From NCBI GenBank assembly GCA_039024915.1, contig JBCCPK010000001.1, positions 186,001-250,000 on the forward strand: DNA of 64,000 nucleotides. The letters run 5' to 3'. This document shows positions 53,812 to 61,756 of this stretch, piece by piece. The notes beneath the pieces were generated by a model, which worked only from the letters and a program-made list of their open reading frames with translations, ran no database searches and was not told the origin of the DNA. This DNA comes from Pseudomonadota bacterium. Its GTDB lineage: Bacteria > Pseudomonadota > Alphaproteobacteria > Rhizobiales > MH13. The translations under genes and the position numbers were made by a program. Every line of letters begins with the position of its first letter. Position 1 is the first letter of the stretch.

Positions 53812-54789
53812 TTATTCGATCCAGCCGCGCTCGCGGTAGTAGCGCTCAGCGCCGGGATGCAGTGGCGCAGACAAACCGTCCGAGATCATCGACTCTTCGC
53901 TCAGGTTTGCAAAAGCTGGGTGCAGGCCCGTGAAGTCCGAGAAATTGTCGAACACACCTTTGACGACGGTGTAGACGATTTCTTCGTCCACATCGGCCGA
54001 GGTGACGAAGGTTGCCCCGACGCCAAAGGTCGTCGTGTCCTCATCGGTCCCGGTATACATGCCACCCGGAATGACGGCTGTCCGGTAGTAGCTGTTCTCT
54101 TCGATAAGCTGGTCGATAGGCGCACCGACCACGTCAACCAGTTTGGCGTCGCAAGTGGTCGTCACTTCGGTCACGGCAGCTGCCGGGTGGCCCACTGTGT
54201 AGATCATAGCGTCAATCTGGCCATTGCAGAGCGCTTGAGCCATTTCCGCGCCCTGGAACTCAGTGGCGACCGCAAAGTCGTCCATCGTGATCCCATACGC
54301 ATCCATCACGACTTCCATAGTCGCGCGTTGGCCGGAACCCGGATTGCCAACGTTCACGCGAAGCCCCCGAAGATCTTCGAAGGTCTCAACTTCGGAGTCG
54401 CCCGGAACGATGAGCGTAAACGGTTCAGGGTGTACCGAGAAGACCGCGCGCAGGCCTTCAAAGGCCCCCGCTTCTTCAAAGCGCGACGTGCCGTTGAAGG
54501 CGTGATACTGCCAGTCCGACTGGGCAACACCGAACTCCAGCTCGCCGGAGCGAACGGTGTTGATATTGAAAATCGAGCCACCGGTGGATTCCACCGAGCA
54601 GCGGAAGCCGTGGTCGCGGCGGTTCTGGTTGACGAGACGGCAGATCGCACCACCCGTCGGATAATACACGCCGGTCACACCGCCGGTGCCAATTGAAAAG
54701 AATTGCTGCTGTGCGGATGCTGAGCCCATACCAAGTGTCAGGCCGGCGGCGACCGTTACCGAAGCAAGCGCAGATGTTGAGAATTTCAT
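53812..54789 (-). CDS. TAXI-family TRAP solute receptor
   Basis: A 325-residue periplasmic binding protein. A signal peptide covers 1-26 (GMGSASA). The mature N-terminus FFSIGTGGVTGVYYPTGGAICRLVN is the TAXI signature, as is RVNVGNPGSGQRATMEVVM near 135. It delivers the substrate to the fused permease encoded downstream. The ATG at 54789 follows GGGAGAC 4 bp upstream and overlaps a second out-of-frame ATG. Substrates of TAXI systems are mostly unknown; glutamate has been reported for one. Confidence 0.95.
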   Translation of the reverse strand: MKFSTSALASVTVAAGLTLGMGSASAQQQFFSIGTGGVTGVYYPTGGAICRLVNQNRRDHGFRCSVESTGGSIFNINTVRSGELEFGVAQSDWQYHAFNGTSRFEEAGAFEGLRAVFSVHPEPFTLIVPGDSEVETFEDLRGLRVNVGNPGSGQRATMEVVMDAYGITMDDFAVATEFQGAEMAQALCNGQIDAMIYTVGHPAAAVTEVTTTCDAKLVDVVGAPIDQLIEENSYYRTAVIPGGMYTGTDEDTTTFGVGATFVTSADVDEEIVYTVVKGVFDNFSDFTGLHPAFANLSEESMISDGLSAPLHPGAERYYRERGWIE

Positions 54790-54833
54790 GCATGTCTCCC
54801 TTGAGCATGTTTTGCGCGCCGCCTCTGTCGGGC

Positions 54834-54847
54834 GATCGCGCGCGATC
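54834..54847. promoter_or_regulatory. Palindrome upstream of TAXI receptor
   Basis: GATCGCGCGCGATC is a perfect 14-bp palindrome 44 bp before the receptor start, in the position expected for an operator. It is GC-rich and could also arise by chance. Confidence 0.3.
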
Positions 54848-54981
54848 AAACCTACAAACGAAGGTTCGAGCCAGCAGCCTAGACCAGTGTTAAGAAGATG
54901 CGCAACTGCTTTGCATGGCGCGCTTTTGCGCAACGCGGCACAATGACGGTCTCATCGTCCCACTTTGGGGCAGTTTGGGAG

Positions 54982-55058
54982 TGGTACAGCAGGGTGGATT
55001 TGAACCACCGGCCTCCGGAGCCACAATCCGACGCTCTAACCAACTGAGCTACTGCTGC
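54982..55058 (-). tRNA. tRNA-His (GTG), A73 and no encoded G-1
   Basis: A 77-nt cloverleaf including encoded CCA. The acceptor stem is GCAGCAG/CTGCTGT (1-72 is a G-T pair), the D-arm starts GCTCAG and the T-arm is GGTGGTTCAAATCCACC. The anticodon stem is TCGGA/TCCGG around loop TTGTGGC, so the anticodon is GTG (His). The discriminator is A73 and the base before position 1 is C, so G-1 is not encoded. This fits the atypical tRNA-His of many alphaproteobacteria. Confidence 0.93.
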
Positions 55059-55225
55059 GCAAGCGACACAAGCCGCGTCACCGCGGGTGTTTAGTCCCTC
55101 ACCGTATCGATTGCAAGCAAGCTGCCGGCCCCTCAGGCCAGCATTGCCGGGTGGACCTCTTCAGACCTCTGCGGCCTCCCGACCGGGCTCGCATACGGCC
55201 GGACCTAAAACGGCCACTCAACGGC

Positions 55226-55252
55226 AAAAAACCCGGCACGAAGCCGGGTTTT
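55226..55252 (-). terminator. Terminator of first phasin gene
   Basis: AAAACCCGGC/GCCGGGTTTT stem, TTCGT loop on the minus strand, followed by a T-run. It lies 55 bp past the stop. Confidence 0.93.
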
Positions 55253-55306
55253 CATGAGTTAACGGTGCGAGGTCAGATGCTCGCGCTGTGACCGCGAACG
55301 CGCAGG

Positions 55307-55807
55307 TCAGGCCGCCTTGAAGGCATCCATGGACTTGGCAACAGCATCCTTCATCGGCTTGGTTGCATCTTCGGTCATCTTGGTAACCGTCGTCTGCATG
55401 TCCTTGGCCTGGGCGGTTGTTGCATCGAAACGCTCACGGGCAAACGCGGTCTGCAATTCGACAGCTTCCGAAACGCTTTTGACGTTCATGAAGTCTTTGA
55501 GGAACGCAAAAGATGCATCCACATTGGACTTCATCGCATCGAGCGACGTTGTCGACAGGGTCATGGAGTTTGTCCGAGCGGTTTCGAAACCCTCTTCGAG
55601 CATATCGGTCGCATCTTCAGCGGCCGCTTTCATTTTGGCATAGCCATCGCGGGCCTGAGCGACGGACTTTTCAGCCATATCCCGGAATGCTTCGGGCACG
55701 TCAGCCGTCGACATTGGGAACAGTTCGGTCACGTTGCTTTCGATGGTTTCCATCACATCAGCGACTTTCGCCTGAGCGGCCTTTGCGGGTGATTTACGAG
55801 CAGCCAT
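55307..55807 (-). CDS. Phasin-family protein 1
   Basis: A 166-residue amphipathic helical protein of the phasin family, expected to coat polyhydroxyalkanoate granules. It has an Ala/Lys-rich N-terminus (about 1-15), then helices with heptad-like spacing through VPEAFRDMAEKSVAQARDGYAKMKAAAEDATDMLEEGFETART. The family segment SLDAMKSNVDASFAFLKDFMNVKSVSEAVELQTAFARERFD follows. It has its own promoter region and terminator and lies beside a second phasin, so dosage may be split between two genes. Confidence 0.9.
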   Translation of the reverse strand: MAARKSPAKAAQAKVADVMETIESNVTELFPMSTADVPEAFRDMAEKSVAQARDGYAKMKAAAEDATDMLEEGFETARTNSMTLSTTSLDAMKSNVDASFAFLKDFMNVKSVSEAVELQTAFARERFDATTAQAKDMQTTVTKMTEDATKPMKDAVAKSMDAFKAA

Positions 55808-55909
55808 TGGTCATATCCTTGTCTTGTCACATGATGGACCGGGCAGCGGTCCCTTCCGAGCCGGCGATACGCAACTTCTCTCCAGCGTTGACAAAGCTTG
55901 TAGCATCGA

Positions 55910-55949
55910 TTTTTGTGCATTGCAACATTTTTTGCGCACTGCACAAAAA
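55910..55949. promoter_or_regulatory. Inverted repeat upstream of phasin 1, PhaR-like
   Basis: TTTTTGTGCA (55910-55919) and TGCACAAAAA (55940-55949) form a perfect 10-bp inverted repeat 20 bp apart, with TTGCAA and TGCGCA between them. TGC-rich sites are bound by PhaR in other alphaproteobacteria. It lies about 100 bp upstream of phasin 1 and downstream of phasin 2's terminator. Confidence 0.5.
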
Positions 55950-55967
55950 TTTGTTGGCTGTCCAAAC

Positions 55968-55990
55968 GAAAAAGGGCGCAAGATGCGCCC
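55968..55990 (-). terminator. Terminator of second phasin gene
   Basis: GGGCGCA/TGCGCCC stem with a 3-nt loop; on the minus strand it is followed by TTTTT. It lies 31 bp past the stop. Confidence 0.9.
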
Positions 55991-56020
55991 TTAGAAATCC
56001 CGTTCCCTTTGATGCAGACG

Positions 56021-56401
56021 TCAGGGCTTCATAGATTTGGCCGCTTCCTGCGCGACGGCTGTCATCTTGTCACCCATCTCTTTGCCCTGTTTGGTCATAG
56101 CTTCCATCTGCTGGCGCATGTAGTTCGCCTGAATGGTCATCAATTCCTGGGCATCTTTCGCGCGCACCATTTTTTGCGCTAAATCGAAAGCATCGGCGAC
56201 CTGCGTTTCAGCAAAGGACATCGCTTCCTTTTGCATATCACTGCCAGCGGCCTGAGCGCTGCTTGCACTCACTTCAACTTTGCCGATCGCATCCTGGGCG
56301 TTGGCCATAAAAGTATCGAAGGCTTTTCGCGCCTGGCCAACGCTCTGATCAGCAAAATCGCGCATCGCTTCCGGAACTTCGAGTTTTGGTGTTGTGCTCA
56401 T
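56021..56401 (-). CDS. Phasin-family protein 2
   Basis: A 126-residue phasin. The shared segment VPEAMRDFADQSVGQARKAFDTFM matches VPEAFRDMAEKSVAQARDGYAKM of phasin 1. The C-terminal helix with LAQKMVRAKDAQELMTIQANYMRQQMEAMTKQGKEM is the classic phasin_2 run. The ATG at 56401 gives the normal length; the longer frame to 56479 is unlikely. It is shorter and lacks the Lys-rich N-terminus of its neighbour. Confidence 0.9.
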   Translation of the reverse strand: MSTTPKLEVPEAMRDFADQSVGQARKAFDTFMANAQDAIGKVEVSASSAQAAGSDMQKEAMSFAETQVADAFDLAQKMVRAKDAQELMTIQANYMRQQMEAMTKQGKEMGDKMTAVAQEAAKSMKP

Positions 56402-56479
56402 CGCGTCACTCCTTCGCGGGGCAGGCCGACGCTCAGCTGCGCCGGTACTGAAGAGACCCTTGTCTAGCGTGAACGTCAC

Positions 56480-56711
56480 ATATCCGCACCCCCGGCGTTC
56501 TGCTTAGAAGTGAAGTCTAGTTCAGCGCGTTTGCGTTCCCGAGCCCGCCCATCACAGCCGCCGACCAGCCGGTCGTTTACCCTAATCGGTATCGACTGCA
56601 CCCTTAGCCTTGCTAGGGTTGGACAGGGGGCTCAGTTCAACAGTATGAATAAAAGGTAAACTGGCGCTGCACGGATCGGGCAGTCAGCGTTAGAGCCTGA
56701 AGGATAATACT
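56480..56711. other. Divergent control region: phasin 2 and kinase
   Basis: No gene seen. GAAGGATA at 56698-56705 is the ribosome-binding site of the GTG-started kinase gene. No CtrA-type full site was found. Confidence 0.4.
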
Positions 56712-59700
56712 GTGATCGGCAATCAGCCTGGCAGCGATGAGCTCGACGCGGCAGCCCGCGAACTGCTGGCAGACCATGGCGGCAGGCCAGCATGGGTGTT
56801 CTCCGCTGATGGCGATACACTGATCTGGGCAAACGATGATGGGCTTGCTTTGCTGCTTGCCGATAGCATGCAAACAGCGCGCGCTGCTGGCATCAAGCCC
56901 ACCGTTCCAGCGACCCGCTCGCTTCAGGCTGTGGCGCGAACCCCGGTTCAAAGTGCTGGCCGCGGGCGCATTGAAATCTTGCGGATCAATACGGGTGGCC
57001 AACAGGAGACACTGGTTGCGACCTGCAAGCCGATCGAACTTGCTGGCCAGCGAGTCGTTCTTGCGCTCGGAAGTCTGCGCAACACACGATCTTTGAGGCA
57101 GACAGTTGCGCCGCCCACCGAGCCCCGCTCACGCGAGGTAGCGACTAACACTATCATGAACCCGAGACCATCGTCGGTTGATGCAGGGCGTCAGTTGCCA
57201 GAGCAATCAGTGCGAATTGATGCGCAGGGAAGACGCCACAGTGCTTCGGAGTTCGAATTCCAGCCTCGATCGCGTCCACATCGTTTTTCGTTCACCATCG
57301 AACTGGATGGACGCATCGCGGGCTTGTCCTCGGGCCTCGCGGACGCGGTGGGCGAGGATCGCGGGCTGAATGATGGTGAAACCGCCAGTCTGGCCGTCGC
57401 CGAACGCACGCTTGATGCGACACCTGCTTTAGTCCGGGCACTCGCAAATCGGCAGCGGTTCAGCGAACAGACTGTGCTTTGGCCCGTTACCAATACCTTG
57501 CTAGCCGTTCCGGTCCGACTATCAGGATTTGGCGAGGATGACGGTTCGCTGCGTGTCTTCGGTACGGTCTTGACCGCGAAAGCTCAAAGCGCGGTTTCCG
57601 CCGAGGCTGTCGCGGAACCTGCCGTCAAATCGGACACCGCAAATGTGGAGCCTGAGCCACCACTAGCGTCAGACGTTTCACCCATCGCCAATCCAGAAGA
57701 GACGATATTGGTCGATGCAACCAGCAACCAAACTGACGCATCAGGATTGCTGGATGCAGCCGCTGCCATTGTGAGTGGGTTTAAATCTGGCCTTTCCAAG
57801 ACCGTTATGTCCGAGCAATCGGAAAGCCCAGGCTCGGCTATTGAGGCTCCCAATACTGACACTCCCACCACCGGTGATGCTTCCCAAGTCGCAGATCGTG
57901 ATGGCCTGCCAGAGGTTGACGATGCACCATGGGATGGCTTGTCGGATGCGGACGGTGATCGCGTTGCCGAAGAACCAACTCTCCTTGAGCCCGCAGATGA
58001 TGCAAGCGTTCCTGATCAGGTCTACCAAGAGCGCGTCGCCGCTGAGCAGCCGCCTGTTTTGACGAATATGGATCATGGAGCGACGGCGAGCGGTGGCCAG
58101 GTAGCCTTGGAGGGCGCAGACGCCGATGAGGTTAAAACCTCCGTCGCCTCGATCGAAGCGCCCGAGCCCAACACTGAAACACAGTCAGCTGCATCGGCGG
58201 TGGAGACCAACCCCAGCCTTTCGCGGCCCGAACGACTGACGTTTCAAGAAATCGCTCGGCGGCTCGGTGCCCGAATTACCGGTCGGGACGATAGCGAAAA
58301 GCCGCAGGAAGCCATCCCTACCAATATCGATGAAGTCGAAACGATGCCCGCGGAACAGGCCGACGTTCCTGCGCCTGAACGATTGCTGTCAACGTCCACG
58401 ACTGCGTCGCCGTTTAGTGAAGAGCAAATTGGCGTTGGGACGTCAGACGAACAAGATGTCCTTGACACAGACCTGACGAATTCGACGCCGGGCGATGGGG
58501 ATGCCGATATCTCCGAACCCGACGAGATTGATGATCTCGATGATCTGGTGGATGGCGATGAGGTCTTCGATGGCGAAGAACGCCGTACATCGCTTCCACC
58601 CCGCTTGCGCGTCGTTGACCGCAATACGACGCCTCAGGATGCCCTGCGGGCGGTTGAAGAAACCATCGGCCCACGAACAACCGGGCAGATCCTGCCATTC
58701 CGGGTTGTCGAAGGGACTGCGGAACGGCAGTTGCTGGATCGTATTCCCCTGGGGTTGATCGTCTACGCGGACGATAAGCTTCTGTACGCCAACAAGACCG
58801 CCCTCGACATGATCGGACTGCAGAGCATTGACGCTCTGCGCGCCTACAGCCGCGTGGAAAAACTGTTTGAGGGTGGAATGGCAGGGCGCGACGGCGCAAT
58901 GACCCTTCTGCGTCTTGACGGAACGAAAACCCGGGTGACCGGTCGCCTACAGTCGATCCGCTGGGACAACCAACCGGCGGCGTTACTATCCATTCAAGAT
59001 GCGCGCGGCGACCGATCCACTGCAGTGAGCATGCCGGCCACGGCAGCGCTCGCAAGCGCTGCGGATCAGCCAACTACAAGGGAAAGGTCCCAGGCCCTGC
59101 AGTTGGTACAGGCCCAGGTAGCCGAGCTTGAGGCAATCATCGACCTGGCCAGCGATGGGGTCGTGACGCTTGACAGAACCGGCGAGATAAAGAGTCTCAA
59201 TCAAGCGGCTCAGGCGCTTGTCGGGTACGGTGCTGACGACCTTGTGGGTCGTCCATTCCGCTTGTTATTCGCCGAAGACAGCCGACAAATGGCTCTGGAT
59301 TATCTGGAAGACATGGCTGGCCAGGGCAAACTCTCTCTGTTCAATCAAGGACGCGAGGTTGAGTGCCTGACAGCTCAAGGCGGGCTGGTTCCTGTCTTCA
59401 TGACACTGGGTCTGCTGACGGACGAGCAGCCACCGCTTTTTTGCGCGGTCCTGCGCGACCTATCGCCCTTCAAGCAAGCGGAAAGCGATCTGGTTGAAGC
59501 ACGGCGAGCTGCAGAACGCGCCAACGCGCACAAGAGTGACTTTCTGGCGCGTGTCAGTCATGAGATTCGCACACCGCTGAATGCGGTTATCGGTTTTTCC
59601 GAAGTCATGCTGGAAGAGCGCTTTGGCCCAGTAGGTTCGGAGCGCTACCGGCAGTATCTGCGCGACATTCACACCTCCGGCGAGCACCTAATGAGCTTGC

Positions 59701-60230
59701 TCAATGATCTGTTGGACCTGTCTAAGATCGAAGCCGGGCGAATGGAATTGTCATTCGGCGAGGTTGACCTCAATGACGTTGTTCAGCAGTGCCTCGCCAT
59801 CATGCAGCCACAGGCTAGCCAAGCGCGCATTATCGTCCGCACATCGCTTCCACTTTCTGTGCCGAAGGTCGTGTCTGACGTCCGATCCATTCGCCAGGTC
59901 GTGCTGAACCTGATGTCGAACGCGATCAAATTTACCGATGCGGGCGGGCAGATCATCGTGTCGACCTTGTATGAACCAACGGGCGAAGTGTCCTTGCGCG
60001 TGCGCGACACCGGCCGCGGGATGACCTCAGCCGATGTTGAGCTTGCGCTTGAGCCCTTCCGCCAGGTTCCCACGACGATCAATCAAGTCATCACCGGTAC
60101 GGGGCTTGGGTTACCGCTTACCAAGGCGCTCGTTGAAGCCAACAAAGCTCAGTTTGCGCTGGAATCAACGCCCGGCGAAGGGACGCTGGCGAAAGTAACC
60201 TTCCCGTCTCAACGCGTCCTGGCGGAATAA
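56712..60230 (+). CDS. PAS-domain hybrid-less histidine kinase, PdhS/CbrA-like
   Basis: A 1172-residue cytosolic sensor kinase with a GTG start. PAS-like folds appear at about 10-125 and 670-780, and a clear PAS at about 800-920. An acidic, low-complexity linker spans about 290-640. The HisKA domain holds the phospho-acceptor H950 in VSHEIRTPLNAVIGFSEVM, and the ATPase has QVVLNLMSNAIKFTD (N box) and DTGRGM (G box). The H-box segment strongly resembles PdhS, CbrA and DivJ/PleC relatives that control DivK and CtrA. No receiver domain is attached and no transmembrane segment is seen. Confidence 0.88.
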   Translation: MIGNQPGSDELDAAARELLADHGGRPAWVFSADGDTLIWANDDGLALLLADSMQTARAAGIKPTVPATRSLQAVARTPVQSAGRGRIEILRINTGGQQETLVATCKPIELAGQRVVLALGSLRNTRSLRQTVAPPTEPRSREVATNTIMNPRPSSVDAGRQLPEQSVRIDAQGRRHSASEFEFQPRSRPHRFSFTIELDGRIAGLSSGLADAVGEDRGLNDGETASLAVAERTLDATPALVRALANRQRFSEQTVLWPVTNTLLAVPVRLSGFGEDDGSLRVFGTVLTAKAQSAVSAEAVAEPAVKSDTANVEPEPPLASDVSPIANPEETILVDATSNQTDASGLLDAAAAIVSGFKSGLSKTVMSEQSESPGSAIEAPNTDTPTTGDASQVADRDGLPEVDDAPWDGLSDADGDRVAEEPTLLEPADDASVPDQVYQERVAAEQPPVLTNMDHGATASGGQVALEGADADEVKTSVASIEAPEPNTETQSAASAVETNPSLSRPERLTFQEIARRLGARITGRDDSEKPQEAIPTNIDEVETMPAEQADVPAPERLLSTSTTASPFSEEQIGVGTSDEQDVLDTDLTNSTPGDGDADISEPDEIDDLDDLVDGDEVFDGEERRTSLPPRLRVVDRNTTPQDALRAVEETIGPRTTGQILPFRVVEGTAERQLLDRIPLGLIVYADDKLLYANKTALDMIGLQSIDALRAYSRVEKLFEGGMAGRDGAMTLLRLDGTKTRVTGRLQSIRWDNQPAALLSIQDARGDRSTAVSMPATAALASAADQPTTRERSQALQLVQAQVAELEAIIDLASDGVVTLDRTGEIKSLNQAAQALVGYGADDLVGRPFRLLFAEDSRQMALDYLEDMAGQGKLSLFNQGREVECLTAQGGLVPVFMTLGLLTDEQPPLFCAVLRDLSPFKQAESDLVEARRAAERANAHKSDFLARVSHEIRTPLNAVIGFSEVMLEERFGPVGSERYRQYLRDIHTSGEHLMSLLNDLLDLSKIEAGRMELSFGEVDLNDVVQQCLAIMQPQASQARIIVRTSLPLSVPKVVSDVRSIRQVVLNLMSNAIKFTDAGGQIIVSTLYEPTGEVSLRVRDTGRGMTSADVELALEPFRQVPTTINQVITGTGLGLPLTKALVEANKAQFALESTPGEGTLAKVTFPSQRVLAE

Positions 60231-60267
60231 ATCACGCCACCAACCCCCTGAAAGTTAGAGCGGTTCC

Positions 60268-60283
60268 AGCCCCTAAAGGGGCT
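60268..60283 (+). terminator. Short hairpin after kinase gene
   Basis: AGCCCCT/AGGGGCT stem with a two-base loop, 37 bp past the stop. No T-run, so termination is possible only. Confidence 0.4.
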
Positions 60284-60296
60284 AGTGCGCATGCAC

Positions 60297-60313
60297 TCTA
60301 GAAACGTTCCAAG
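60297..60313 (+). promoter_or_regulatory. Irr/ICE-like box upstream of iron receptor
   Basis: TCTAGAA-ACG-TTCCAAG resembles the ICE motif TTTAGAA-N3-TTCTAAA bound by Irr, with several mismatches but the core AGAA/TTC kept. It lies 124 bp before an iron(III) binding protein gene. Confidence 0.45.
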
Positions 60314-60321
60314 GTGTACGC

Positions 60322-60351
60322 AAAAAAAACGCCAAAAGCTGCGTTTTTTTT
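60322..60351. terminator. A/T-tailed hairpin before iron receptor
   Basis: AAAAAAAACGC/GCGTTTTTTTT, a perfect 11-bp stem around an 8-nt loop, ending in eight T. Its GC part is short, so it is either a weak terminator or a binding site between the Irr-like box and the gene. Confidence 0.5.
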
Positions 60352-60437
60352 GAAGTTGAACTTGACCTGCAACTTTGAAGGCTACTACCAGAAGGCTCCG
60401 GGGGAATAACAACGACATACCAATCGGAGCAGTGTTT

Positions 60438-61493
60438 ATGATCACGTCCAATCTCAAAAAAGCGCTCTTTGCAGGCGTCGCCAGTGTCGGCATCGTTGCA
60501 ATGGCCGCCCCTGCACTCGCTGAAGGCGAGCTCAACCTCTATTCGTCGCGGCACTACGACACCGATGAGCGTTTATATTCCGACTTTGAGGAAATGACGG
60601 GCATCACGATCAATCGTATTGAAGCCAGCGCTGACGAGCTGATCACGCGTATTGATGCGGAAGGCGCCAACAGCCCCGCAGATATCCTGATGACGGTTGA
60701 TGCGGGCCGGCTATGGCGTGCAGATCAGCTGGGTCTCTTCCAGCCTTATGAATCCGACATGCTTGATGAGCGCGTCCCGTCTTACCTTCGGCACCCTGCG
60801 GGCCACTGGTATGGGTTCTCGCAACGCGCACGCGTCATCTTCTACGACACGAATGATGTCGAAAATCCGCCGATGACCTACCAGGATCTTGCCGACCCGG
60901 CTTATGAAGGCATGGTCTGCGCACGCTCATCGTCCAACATCTATATGCTGTCTCTGATGGCTGGCCTTGTCGGTCACCTGGGCGAAGACGCTGCGCAGGA
61001 ATGGGGCGAAGCATTTTACGGCAACTTTGCTCGCGAGCCGGAAGGCAACGACACCGCTCAGCTGCGCGCGCTGTTATCAGGTGAATGCGACATCGTTGTT
61101 GCCAACACCTACTATTTCGGCCGCATCATTCGCCGCCTGGCGGAGGGCAACCCAGTTGAGGGCTTTGAAGATCAGGCGGCTGTCGACCAGATCCGTTGGG
61201 TGTTCCCCAATCAGGAAGACATCGGGACACACGTGAACATCTCCGGTGCCGGCATTGCCGCAAACGCGCCAAACCCGGAGAACGCTGCGAAGTTCCTCGA
61301 GTATCTCGCTTCCGATCAGGCTCAGGCCTACTTCTCGGCAGGTAACGACGAGTATCCGGCTGTGATGGGTACACCTATCAGCTCATCGGTCGCTTCACTC
61401 GGGTTCTTCCGCCAGGATACGCAGAATCTCAGCGTTCTGGGTGAAAACCAAACGCGTGCACAGGAGATTTGGAACGAAATCGGCTATCCGTGA
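60438..61493 (+). CDS. Iron(III) ABC transporter substrate-binding protein
   Basis: A 351-residue periplasmic protein of the FbpA/FutA/AfuA group. A signal peptide covers 1-28 (APALAEG). The mature start ELNLYSSRHYDTDERLYSDFEEMTGI is typical, and the Tyr pair in ANTYYFGR probably binds iron. It would deliver ferric iron to an ABC permease; the matching permease gene ends at 62908 on the other strand. The ATG at 60438 is chosen over 60375 since it begins the signal peptide. Confidence 0.93.
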   Translation: MITSNLKKALFAGVASVGIVAMAAPALAEGELNLYSSRHYDTDERLYSDFEEMTGITINRIEASADELITRIDAEGANSPADILMTVDAGRLWRADQLGLFQPYESDMLDERVPSYLRHPAGHWYGFSQRARVIFYDTNDVENPPMTYQDLADPAYEGMVCARSSSNIYMLSLMAGLVGHLGEDAAQEWGEAFYGNFAREPEGNDTAQLRALLSGECDIVVANTYYFGRIIRRLAEGNPVEGFEDQAAVDQIRWVFPNQEDIGTHVNISGAGIAANAPNPENAAKFLEYLASDQAQAYFSAGNDEYPAVMGTPISSSVASLGFFRQDTQNLSVLGENQTRAQEIWNEIGYP

Positions 61494-61627
61494 TGAACGG
61501 ATAGTCGTGGCGCTGGGCGACTGTATGCCGTATCCCGATTAACGGCACGCGCACTCCCGAAACTCGCGCTTACCGGCTGGCGTTTCCCGATGACGCCCCC
61601 GGCTCACAGCCCAGCACCATCCCAAGG

Positions 61628-61668
61628 CGGCTGGCATCTGTTCACACAGATGCCAGCCGTTTTGCGTT
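61628..61668 (+). terminator. Terminator after iron receptor gene
   Basis: CGGCTGGCATCTGT/ACAGATGCCAGCCG, a perfect 14-bp stem with a TCAC loop, followed by TTTTGCGTTT. Confidence 0.95.
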
Positions 61669-61707
61669 TGGGAGACCATCCAAAAAGATCTAAAAGGTGA
61701 TTGAACG

Positions 61708-61726
61708 GTCACATTATTTATGTGAC
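61708..61726. promoter_or_regulatory. Palindromic operator before ArsR-type gene
   Basis: GTCACAT-TATTT-ATGTGAC, a perfect 7-7 inverted repeat 30 bp before the start. It fits autoregulation by the ArsR-fold protein downstream. Confidence 0.6.
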
Positions 61727-61756
61727 TATGTTGACACGTGATTGATTAGGAACATA

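Noticed and set aside
53857-54696. 279-codon plus-strand frame over the TAXI receptor
   Set aside because: Antisense shadow; the receptor has a signal peptide and TAXI motifs.
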